NCBI RefSeq assembly: GCF_040807025.1
Contig: NC_090942.1
Coordinates: forward strand, 40,812,911-40,876,910
DNA: 64,000 bases
Origin: Struthio camelus
Lineage: Eukaryota > Chordata > Aves > Struthioniformes > Struthionidae
Direction of reading: 5' to 3'
Positions 12,870 through 24,300 of this stretch are shown here, piece after piece; position 1 is the first letter of the stretch; each line of letters begins with the position of its first letter. The notes under the pieces were generated by a model that made no database searches, was not told the DNA's origin, and was given only the letters and a program-made list of their open reading frames with translations. Position numbers and translations under genes: made by a program.

Positions 12870-15800
12870 GTGAGTGGCGGCGGTGCCCCCCCCCCCCCCC
12901 CCCATCGTGGGGCCCCACCGCGCCTGTCCGGTGCGGAGCCGCCGGCGGGCTTCCCGGTGCCGGCCGGCTGTGGGGCGGGCTCTGCGCCCGCTGCCGGGGC
13001 CAGCTTGGCGGGGAGGCGTCGTGCGCCCGGCGCGGCGCGGCTCGTTCCCGGTGCCGTTGGCTTGAACCGCGGTCGGCAGCGAAGTCGCTTGGGGTGGGGG
13101 GAGGGGAGCCCCCGGGCCGGGGGGCTGCGGGGCGGCGGTGCCGGCCGGCAGGGAGGGCTGACGGTTGGCGTTAGTTAGCGTGAGGGGGAGCCGCGCTCGG
13201 GCTAGCACTGCTCGCAAGCGCTTCCCCGTGCCCGGCGGGGCAGCGCGGCCGGCTCCGGGCGGGGGTCCGCGGAGGGAGGGCGGGCGGCGGCGCGGCCCGA
13301 GGGCTGGGGCGAGGCGCGGTCGGCGCGGTGGCGGGCTGGTTTCGGCGCGGTTCCGACCGCTCCGCGGTCTGCGAGCGCTGCCGAGGCTGACGGCGGGCCC
13401 GCGGCTCGGCGGCCACTGCGTACTGCTGCAGCAGCTCAGGAGCGGGGATTTGCAGCTCGCCGTCGTTTCTTAACGCGATTACGCTGGAGAGCAAGGCGCG
13501 CGGAGGGAATTCTGGTTGCGAGTTGGTGGCAAGGCGGTGAGCGGTGCGGAAGCGTTGCGCTGCCGACGTGCTCGCGCTCTGCTGGGGGCTCCCTGATACT
13601 CGTAGGACTCCAGGAAGCAGGGGCACACCAAGCGCAAGATCCTGGACGATGCCGTAAACTCAGAAGTACTGCTGACAAAAAGCAACCGGGTTTTCATCAG
13701 TTTGGAAGTGTGGTCCGCTTTGTTTGCGGATGGCTTACTTGACTGTGTGCTCGCTGATTTGTTCGTTGTGTTCATCTGTAAGCATCTTCCGCAGAAAATC
13801 TGAGAAACGGTGATCTAGGTAGTTAAGACTAGCAGTATTTGTGATTACCAGCTTCTCTTTAGGAGCAGACGAAAGGTTATTCAATCTAGAAGCATGCAGT
13901 GGCAGCTACCATCTGTTCGAATATTTACATTCCTCAGTAAAATAAGGGAAGAACCTTAGCTCTTGTTGCTTTAATATTTTTATTGTTGTTTTCATTTTAT
14001 TATAGATTGGTTTAATGAGGTCTGGGGTGGGTTAAAATCAGGCCTTTTGTATTTCTGTCTCAGCGGTCGCTCTTCTGCTGCGCTTGGTTAATGTTACCTA
14101 GTGAGCAAAGAAGGATGAATAATTTACCATTCTCATTATGCTTTTAATAAATAACAAATGTGAGTGCACCTCACAGCTGCAACTGAAATATCCATCTTGT
14201 TACAGTATATTTAAAAGGGTAAATTTTTCTATAAGGAAAGTTAAAATAAATCTTCTGATTACAAACTACACCTATCTTCATAGCTGTATTGACTTCATTT
14301 AAAATTAATTTTAAAATGCTAAATAAACTGCTCTCATAGCTATTCCAATTAAATTTATGGATTTTCTCAGAAAACATGTACTTTGGATTTTTATTTTTAA
14401 GAGCCTTTTAAATATGGTGCTTAAAGTCTTGTCTACTGTAACTTTGCCAAAACTTAAAGTTTAAGACACTTCAATTACACGTAGTATGGTAACCAGTTTT
14501 TTCAGAAATTAAGAAAATGAAATATTTCCTTAATGCGTTTACAGATAGCTTTAGAAGGCTTTGCAAAAACCGTGAAAACTGTAATCATTTTTATTTATTA
14601 ATAAAATATTTTTAGTGTTAATTAAAAAATGAAAGGGTTACTTTAGTTGAAGTTTTGGCAAGAGTTGTGATGCTGTCAGTCAGTGTGATCAGGCTTAAAA
14701 CCGATAAGGTGTTGTAAAGCTGTTTCCAAAACAAGGCAGAACAGTGCTGTGCCTTAAAAAGAGCAGTATCTGGAAAGAGATGAATATTCACAGTAAAACT
14801 AACTTGGTTTAGAGAGGCTTTTGGAACCGAACAGCATTCACTGAATGTTTGTTTATAATAAAATTTCCAAGCATTATACCTTGCAAAGCACTGATTTTTT
14901 TTTTTTCCTCTCTCTCTAGTAAAAGGTATACTGGATTCTAGACTGCATTTATAGGTTTCACAAACACTTCATAAATATAGATCTTTGAATCTTGCCTGCT
15001 ACTTATTTTTGTAAGAGATAAAACACTTGCAGTCACCTGTACTTTTCTAGATGAAGCTATCCCAATGATAACACTTTCAAATGAGATTTTTAATCATCAG
15101 TTCAGCAAAACAAAAATTCTTTTAATGGACTTGATAAAATCTTGTTATCAAATAGGTTAAATATTTCTTTAAAACAGCGTGAAAAATTGTTTTGTATGTC
15201 TAATATGAGAGTACAGAATATAAAAGACCCTGATCATAGTGACTTCATATGGCATAACTAATAGAAATATGATAGGAAAAAAACCCTGTTGAACTGAACT
15301 GAACCTTTTTTTTTTTTTGCTTGTTCTTTAAACTTTCCTCACTGTTTCTTTTGCTTTTGATAGGTCAATATGTTGTGTAAGATCACTTTCAAATAAAAGT
15401 AGAATATCTGAAGACTGGAGTAGTTCAGTGCTCTTCTTTTCTCTCATATCTTGCTGTCTCCCAAATTATGTTCCCTGTTTGGGCTGCTTAAGTAGAAAGT
15501 TCCATCATAATTGCAAAACCTTAAAGGTAGGGTAATTTTTCTGTGTCTCTGAAGTAGCTAAAGGCCACGCTATCTTATTTTATCTCTAGTTGTTTTTTAT
15601 ATAATCTTAATAAATCAGACTTGTGAAGAATTTACTTTTATCACAATCTGTTGCATAGTGGTGCTTAAACAAAAACTTCATATCTTGCTTGCAACACTTT
15701 AAAGGCTTTGGCTGCTGGCATCTCATTGTTTATGTGGTGGGCAAGGGCTACAGGAGCGCCAAGGTTATTTGGTGAGCTGTAATCCATGCCAAGGTAGATT

Positions 15801-18800
15801 GGAGGGAGGCAGTGAACCATACTTATGATTCAATTTTGAATTGTTTTCTGTAAACCTTAAGGGAATTCCTATGCCAAATCTTGAATTGTGTTTGTGCAAT
15901 GAACTAGCATCGATAAGCATTTAAATTTGCTTGAATTTTGTGACTAATGAGTTTTTAAGCTTAAAACACTGTGTAGCCCTGAAGAAAAAACCCTTCAAAC
16001 TTTTTTTTGTCCATAATTGGATAGGTGTGACTTATACGGGTATTTTAAACCTTAATTTAATATCCTCATAAGCTTTACAGAAATATTATTTTCTTAACTT
16101 CCTATGAAAAATACCTGCTTGCATCTGATATCTGTAGGTATAGAGTGGCTGTACTTAATTGGACTGCCTCTTTAAGAGTTACTTCTTAGTCTGCTAGTGT
16201 GCTACACTGTCATGCCCTATTCAGTTCTTTAGGACTTAAAGCCTATTAATTTCCAGGTTACATAATGCAAAATATTTCAAGACTTTTTAAAATGTATTTT
16301 AACCCTATGGAAAAGAATGCAAGACTAGTAGAGGGCTAATGTCAGTCTTTTTGGAGAACTGGAACAAAATCCACTCTCCTACCCTTAAAAAAAAAGTCAA
16401 TAAAAGCAGGCTTTGGAGTCTAATAAATGATGTCTTTGAGACTTTATTACTTTTTTGAAAGACCTGCTGTGTGACTATTAAAACACTACAGCTAATATGC
16501 ACTTTGATATATTTTTTTAAATGCTAATTAAAATTAACTTTTCATCAGAATGTTTAGAAATAGTACCTTTTTTCCCTTATATGATTTTTTTTCCCCCCCT
16601 CATTTGAGCAGGTAACAGTTCTGTTGTCATCATGCTTGCGACTGTTAAAGTGAAAATTGAAATTTTGAAGCAACAAATGTTTAGTGATGGTGTTTAATAA
16701 ATGGACTATTAGTGTTAACCAAGGAAACTGCTTTTAAATACAAGACAGACTGAAGATGACAACTTTGAACAATCTGTGAAAGACTCCAGAGCTTATAGGA
16801 GACCGTTTTACATCAGGCTTTTGTTTCAAAAGGAAATAAACCACAATATAATTATTGCTTTTCAGGAAGCCTTTGAGCATTTGGTTTTTGATTGCTTTGG
16901 TTCAGACAAGTAGCCAAGCTACTCTTATAGTAACAATAGGCAAACTAGATCAAGCATTTTCATTTGACTACTGTTTGAAAATGTTCAGTTTTAGCTTCCT
17001 ATTAGAAGCTATGGAGATGTATCATACTGACCTTCAACTGACTTGTTCGCAGTACACTTTTATTTAATATTAGATAAAACAAGACTTGCGCGCAGCTTCC
17101 TCAGGGCGTTATGTGGGTAGTTAGCAATCCCAGTGTGATAGTGCAGTGAAAATAAAAAGGTGCAACATTTTGGCAACCTCCACCAAATTTTCATTCTTTC
17201 CAGATGAAAGTATAAGGAAACTAATTTATGTTTATATTCCCTGCTGGATTATTACAATATTGAATATTGTATGCCATCCGAACTGCATCCTATCACCTAA
17301 AACAAAAATAATCATATATTTGCAAGGCACTAATGCTATTCCAAATTTTCACTCTATATTACTGTGATGTAATAAGTATTAAGATAATTCATGATTTTCT
17401 TTATTTAATAACAGCTAGCTGCCCTGGAATATGTCAGAGTATCAGCTTTTGTTCACAGTAGCAGAATTTAGACCCCTAAAGAGTGCTGTGTCAACAGTGT
17501 GGTTTTTTAATACACTGTCAGCATGGCTCCTAGTAAAACTCTTTCTCTGCTTACCATGCGTTTAATGTTTCTTCATAGCAGCGCTGTTCATTGCTGCCTC
17601 CCAGCCAATCATATGAACCCAAAAAAGCCTTGAAACAAACCTATAATCTTTATCACTGAAATTTAGCATTTTTTCTTTTTGCTTACCATTTCTCTTCTCA
17701 AGAGCTCTTTTCCCAAAAGAGCACTCTTACTTTTAAGACTGCTTAGTTTTTTTGCATGTATGTTTGCATTAATGCATAACATTAGCTAACAATTTTGTAG
17801 CAATTTTCTGGTTTTTGTCGGTCTTGAAAGTGAGATATTTAATATGGACTTCTTTGTCTTGTATTGGTGATGTGCCTAAGTTCTGCGTGCTCACTGCAAA
17901 GTGAGAAGTAACTCTAGGAAGGAAGGAAGTTGTGAATGGAAAGTGTTTTACACAGATGGTATGCTGAAGAGTGCCCATTTGACAGACTGGAAAAAGTATA
18001 GTTGAGGGATTTTATTTCCAACTCTTCCAGGAATAATTTGTAAGACTTCTTTACTTACTGTGTAAGAATGAGGTTGCTTTTTAATAATGGGTAAGACATG
18101 CATGGATTTACTTACTAATAGTATGCCTCTGTCTTTTCTGTTTTGACGGAAGTTGATACTTGATGTATAAGTGGAATGATGGTTTGTAAATACAGTTCCA
18201 TAATATTTTTTGGTCTTTTTATGACTATTAAGTACACTACAGGATGTAGGCAGGTTTTGTGGAAAAGTGGTAGGAAAAGTGCTAAGTGGAATATTTCTCA
18301 TAGGAGTAGGATTATATAGAGGGAATAGAATATTTTGATAAACATACTACTTTGTTTATCTGGATTGATGTATTGGGGGGTAGAAATGGGCTTGAACACT
18401 TACAAAAGAGTAAGCAGGCTTCTAAACAGTTTTTCTTTGTGTGAGACTGTGACTTTCCGAACTTCGTAATGTAGCTGAATTTGTGTAAATTGTCGTAAGG
18501 ATAAAAAAATGGTAGATCTTTGAGCTTGTCGTCTCTTTGATATACTTAAAGTATTTGCTTCAAACATTAAAGTCCTAAGAGACTGAGACACTGAGAACTC
18601 ATTAGACATGACAAAATGTTTCATGAGCCATTTTTCTTGGAGGTGGCTAAATAATATTTATGAAAAATCAAACTAGGGAAAAAAACCTTAAACAAATTTC
18701 AGTCCAATGTGACGTGCAACTATAAAGAACTAGTGATGGAAACGATGCTAAATAGTGTTAGCTGTATGAATCCTTGTTCATGTGCAGAGGAAGAACTGGC

Positions 18801-21111
18801 AGGAAAGTTGTTTTTATTTTGCTGTGTCAGCTACGTGCTCCTCCTTTGCTTCTGTTCTGCTGTTTTTGGTGCAATTTCCTAGTTGCTGCTGGCAAAGAGA
18901 AGGCAAGCCCTCCAGGTAGCCCCTTCCGCATGGCTGTGCGGAAGCCTGAATCTTCCCACATCTTTTGTTAATTGTGAAAACTGAAGTCCACGGGAGAATT
19001 GGGAATGTGAAGAGCGTTGTTGCCAGCATAGTAGTATTGGGAACGGCTTTGGCAGTGGAAAAGAGGGTGGGTTCATTGAAAGTGAATGCATTTATATAGA
19101 TTTGAGCCTGACTTTGAGACTCGTGGTATGGACGTTTTCAACTAGCTGGTGAACTTAAAAGGGCTGGTTCTGGAATGTTTTTTTCAAGGCTGGCAACTTT
19201 TTAGATTATTAAATGTTAAACAGTAACGTGTAAGAGTTGCACTGTAGAGCTGAAAGCATAGTTGACGTTTAACCTTAAAGAAATGGCCTGTAGGTTTGAC
19301 AGCCCCTTCATTTTAATTTATTGGCTCAACGGGCTTTATCATCAAGCAGTGCACATAATTAGAATGTTGTGATAGTTAAGAAGATCTGTAGGGAAAATAG
19401 ACAAGATTATTTGTCAGAACTTACTTAAATGAAACTTAAAAATAAACTGTTCATATTTGTGCTATGATAGAAAAGTTCCAGAGCACAAAACTGTGGCAGT
19501 GTTTTCTTTGTAAATTACGCTTGTGCAACTTTTGCTGATAGTTCAAAATGGAACAGATTTCTGCAAATAACTGGAAAATGTATTGACATCCCTTTTCATC
19601 CATGCAAGGTCATTGTTGTGCTTTAAGTCTGGGCAGTTCCTTAGACAATATTGGGTTTTTTATGAGGGGGGAGAGGGGACAATTAACAAGAGAAACAGTA
19701 AATAACATGTTCTTGTTGTCCAAACAAAGTAACTTCTACCTTTCTTTCCAAATGTACCTGATAATGTGATAAAACAACTTGTTTAGATAGAAAACAATTT
19801 TGGGCAGTGTTCTTTGAGTTTAAGATTTTCAAAAAGCAGTGATATAATTAAGATTACTTCATATCCTAATTTTAGGTTTCCATTCTTGACATTTTCCCCA
19901 TGTTTTAAGAAATAGCTAATGAACTGGATATAGATGCAACCGTAAGCAGATACCATCATCTCTTTGTGGTTAGGAACATGATTTTCCTAGATCTCTTCTG
20001 CTTCATCCTTTGTTTCTCCTTTTCTTAAGTTATAAGGTCCAAGCAGATTTCTCTGTAGAATGCAATGTGTTCTGAACTTTAGATGCTACAGTTCTTTTTC
20101 ATGTTGTTATGTACCTTTGTGAAGCCTTAGTTTTGTCTATTCCTTGTTTGTAAAACATGCAAAATATTTTTTGCCGTGATTAACCACTGCTAAGTAACTT
20201 CTTCAGAAATTTTTCCAAATTACTTCCAATTTATTGTCTTGAATAATTTAACAGTACTGCAAGTTCTGATAAACTGCTGAAAAACCGCTTACTTGTCTCT
20301 GTTGGGACTTGTAAAATTCATCCACTGTACCTATTTTCTGTCAATCTTGATTAAGAATCATGAACTAACACCTCATGATGGGCATATGGAATAAATAAAA
20401 ACATAAATAAAAGATACCAAGTAAAGAACCTATTCATAGTACATTTCTACCTAATCATGTACAGTGAATTCATTTTTGGTGTGATATTCATTAAATACAC
20501 AATTACAGATTTTTTTTTTTTTGCTTGCCTCATCATACTTCATGAGAAGCCTTATTGACTAGTTCTGTCACTTCAGTGAACTGTTACAAGATCACACATA
20601 ATTTAACTAAAAAATGCTATGGACTGTAACTTACTTAATGGTACATTGATTTCTGTCTCTAGAAAGTGGATATTTCTGTTCCCTTTTATTTCTGTTTCAT
20701 TGAGATGAAAATAGGAGCTTTGAGTTTAGAAAAAGAGGAGGAGGTCCCTCCCCTCCATGGTTTTCCATGTCTCCCCCTCTTTCATGAATATAGTGTATTT
20801 GTATTCTGAGGCAAAACAGCTCTAGACTGTATTGAAGATGACTTTTTTTTATTATACAGACCATATCCTTGATTTCATTACCCTATTTAGATGTGGAGTC
20901 TACTATCAGAGCTTCTGAACTCATCAGTCCAAAGTATGGGAAAAGGTGTTATTGGTGGTTGAAGTTGATATTTCTGCAAGATTAGTCCATGCTTTCTGTT
21001 ATATCATGAAGTAGTCTGAAAACATTTGTGTATATTTTTTTATTCAAATACTTATCAGATGTAATTAACTATTTCCTGCTCATATTCTGATAATGTGATT
21101 ATTTAATTCAG
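12870..21111 (+). other. RAB3IP: RAB3IP intron 1
   Basis: An 8.2-kb intron. Its first 700 bases belong to the CpG island and include an 18-C run (12,886-12,903); the rest is AT-rich. No coding exon, RNA gene or clear repeat family was recognised. Small open frames around 16,855-17,367 and 18,774-18,971 have no splice support and look incidental. Confidence 0.7.
12886..12903. repeat. Poly(C) run, 18 bases
   Basis: An uninterrupted C18 tract starts 17 bases after the exon 1 donor (G-run on the complementary, template strand). It is a likely site of length variation and sequencing error. Confidence 0.9.
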
Positions 21112-21387
21112 GGTTTCATATGATGAGGCTTTTACTATGGCCAGTGACCCCTTGGAAGGCTTTCATGAAGTGAACCTTGCTTCGCCTACTACACCAGATC
21201 TTCTTGGAGTAAATGAGTCGGGGACTCAGGAACAAACTACCTCACCCAGCCTTATCTACCGTCCGCATCCTTCTGTTGTGTCCTCCGCACCGATCCAACC
21301 CAATGCGTTAAATGTTTCTGACCTTCCCACACAGCCTGTTTACTCATCTCCCCGACACCTGAATTGTGGGGAAGTATCAGGTATTAG
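21112..21387 (+). CDS. RAB3IP: RAB3IP exon 2 (start codon; residues 1-83)
   Basis: The acceptor is TTTAATTCAG|GG at 21,111/21,112 and the donor ATTAG|GTAAGT at 21,388. Coding starts at ATG 21,137, chosen because the translation opens [14 protein letters not shown], like mammalian Rabin8, and has A at -3 and G at +4. The exon ends after two bases of a serine codon. Twenty-five bases of 5' UTR precede the ATG and contain two tandem upstream ATGs in another frame. Confidence 0.96.
21120..21173 (+). promoter_or_regulatory. Overlapping upstream ORF at the RAB3IP start
   Basis: Tandem ATGs at 21,120 and 21,123 open a 17-codon frame that runs across the RAB3IP start codon and stops at TGA 21,171-21,173. 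It is out of frame with the main ATG (offset 17 nt). The upstream ATGs have a pyrimidine at -3 for the first and A for the second, so context does not make them clearly silent. If used, it would lower main-frame initiation. Translation is inferred, not shown. Confidence 0.5.
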
Positions 21388-24300
21388 GTAAGTTGTGTGT
21401 GACTTTTTATTTAAATTAATTACATTGTTACATATAAACTGCTTGTTTTACTAAATACAATTTTAATATGTTTATAACGTATAAAATTAAACTGTGTTCA
21501 TAACAGTTCATTCAACACCGTTAATGCCATTCCTAAAATATTTCTTGTGTTCTCTATTTAAAGAAATATCACTCTCTTTACAGCATCAATGTTACCGACG
21601 CAGTACTTTGTTCTACCTCTGGCCTCCAGGGTGGGTCATTCAATCACAGTAATTCCAGAAAGGAGAGCAATAATGCAGAGAGAGAGTTTTTGCAGGGTGC
21701 CACAGTAGCAGATGTTGCTGAAGGAAACGAAGATATTTTTGGGTTGAGTACAGACAGTTTATCTCACTTACGGAGCCCATCTGTACTGGAAGTAAGAGAA
21801 AAGGGCTATGAAAGATTGAAAGAAGAACTTGCAAAAGCCCAGAGGGTAAGGCTTGTTGTCTTGTATTTTCCTGCTGTTTGTTCCTTCAAAGTGCTTCTTG
21901 TATTGCAGAATGATAGATGGGCTGGAAGGTGCAATCTGAGTCTACTCACTTACTATAGAATTATTACAATATAGTTATTTTATGTAAAGTTATTCTGAAT
22001 GTTTGCAGTGCAAGTGTCTTAGAAATATCCCTTGATAGTGTCTTTTTCTAGTGCTTCTGCTACTTACTGTGGAAAGCTTTTGCTGCAATATGTGGTTAAA
22101 CGTACTTTTTCTTTAAAAAAGTAGGCCATTCTTTCATTCTGACATTTGAGAATAGGAATAATTTTCTGTCATTCCAATGTTACTTAATCAGTGTCTATAA
22201 ATACTTACAACGTACCTCTTGAGTCTTCTCTCCCCTACACTATAAAAGTACAGTGTGTGTCATGGAATATAGAAATGTTTTAGAGCGCAGGTACTTGTGG
22301 TGTATCATAGGGATGCCTGTGTGTGAAAGAAGCAATAAAGATGTCACTGGTGTTCTCTGGAGTACTATTATACCACTCTTCAAATTGAATATGCTTACCT
22401 TTAAAGACACTGTGACTCAATTCATTAATATTTGTAAAGCGCTTTATCTTGCTTGGATGGAAGGTGCTATATAAATACAAAACCATTCTTTATTGTGTTA
22501 ACATCCTTCTGTGCTTAAACTTCCTTGTAGATTTTATGTTATCTCTGTGCCCTTTTCTCTCTCTACGTGATTCCTTGTTTGTCTAGATTTAAGCTCATCC
22601 TAGCTTATGCTTGAACCTGTTTTCCTCTGTGCTTGTTAGCTCTCCTTGTTGAATGTTGTCATCACTTCTGTCATAGTTACGTATGCCCTTGTTAACGTGA
22701 ATCTTAAATATGGATTCTGATATCACTTCTGTTGATGTTTTATCACAGAGTAGTTGCTTCCTTCTGTAAGGTGTTTATCTGCTTAGCCTTTGACCAGAAA
22801 CAGGACACTTAACAGAGCTAAGTTTGTGGGCTTTGCATGTGAATGTATAATTCTAGCTGTTAAACTTGGAACCTTAGAAAGCAAGAACAAATTAAAGTTT
22901 AAACTTCAGAAAAGCTCTTCCAGCTGCAGAAGATATAAAAGCACAGTTAGCATGCTTAAACTTCAACTCAGATCTGTTACAGCTCTCCTTTGAATAATAA
23001 GACAATTTTATTCCCATGTATACTCACTTGTCTCTTAAAAATGGAAATACTTCCTATTTTAGTCTGAAACTTGCGTGGGTGATTATGTCTAGTTCATAGC
23101 TCATACTTTGTTAACTAGTTTTTAAGGAAAAGACATTAAAGCTGTTTGAACACACTGTGTGTTATGTATTTTCAAATGCTTTGGATGTTCCTAACAATAG
23201 CAATTCATCTCTAACTGGAATGTTGATTTCAAAGTCTTTGTTAATTCTCAGCCCATTTGATTGTTTCTCATCAGTGTTATACTGGATGGATAACTACTTT
23301 TGAGTGTCTTCCTGAATTTTCACTCTTTCAGAATTGTTCAGTACCACAGGAGTCATAACAGAAGTACTTACAGACTGTACAGTAATACACAGTACTCCTG
23401 CCATAATATCGACTTTCTTCCTCTTTCAGTATAGGAGCTAGTTCTTTTGTATCCCTGAACCATCTGCGCTTCCTAAAAATGCATCTGATTACTTTCTCCC
23501 AAAAGTCATGGCTGTTCATATAGGAGCGTGTCCACTCTGCAGTACTGACGTGTGCTATGCAGTCTTGAGACTTATTTCCAAATATATACCTCCTATGTTC
23601 ACATGAGTACTCAGTTTAAAAATATACAGGAATGTAACCCATACCTGGTGCCTGTGTTTAGCTAGTTGTTTTAATGTTTTCTGTGACTCTGTGCATTCCT
23701 CAATGTCTGAGATTTGTTAGTAACAGTGACGAAAATGAGAATTACGATTTGCACTTGAATTTTTGTGAGTTCATTGAGCCTTGAAAGCTTACAGACTTCC
23801 TCAGAGCGAACAAAGTAAATGCAAATCTGGTGTCTTACCTTTTTCACTTGTTCCAGATTTCTTACCGAAACTGTATGCTGTTGTAATATGCATTAGACAT
23901 ATCGAATTTAATTTGTTACGATTGTGTTTGGAAGGGCAAGTAAAAAGGAAATAGGAATTCTGAAGCCTAGGGATTCATTACCTAATTGTGTTTATGTCCC
24001 TGCTTCTTTGAATGAGACTTTTCTCCAATATACTCATTTTTTATATTAGAAAATAAATGTAAAAAAAACTACATGCCATGCATATTAGCATGGTTCTTGA
24101 ATAAAATCAGCAGAAAAAGCTTTTTCTCCTTGTGTATACCATGTATTTTTTTCTTGTAAGACTTTGGACTTCGCTGCTCAAAATGAACAGCATCACTGGC
24201 AAAATTGGTGGTGGGGGGGGGGGTTGTGTGTGCGTAGGGGGGAAATCTTTGTGCCTCGGTAAGAGGAAATATACTCTCTACTTCAATCTAGTTGATTTGC

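Larger units (their letters stand above)
12240..13560. promoter_or_regulatory. RAB3IP: CpG island, RAB3IP promoter and exon 1
   Basis: Base composition changes abruptly from AT-rich to very GC-rich with dense CpG, and falls back near 13,560. The island surrounds the only strong donor that suits a first exon of the downstream gene (CAG|GTGAGT at 12,870). It contains GC boxes (CCCGCCCCC near 12,785), a palindromic NRF1 site and no TATA box, typical of a housekeeping promoter with dispersed starts. Long open frames on both strands here (up to 261 residues) follow from low stop density in GC-rich DNA. Divergent antisense transcription is possible but not shown. Confidence 0.85.

Noticed and set aside
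12184..13217. Long open frames on both strands in the CpG island (229, 261, 221 and 164 codons)
   Set aside because: GC-rich DNA has few stops. The frames overlap on both strands, are full of Ala, Arg, Gly and Pro, and show no domain. The region reads as promoter and exon 1.
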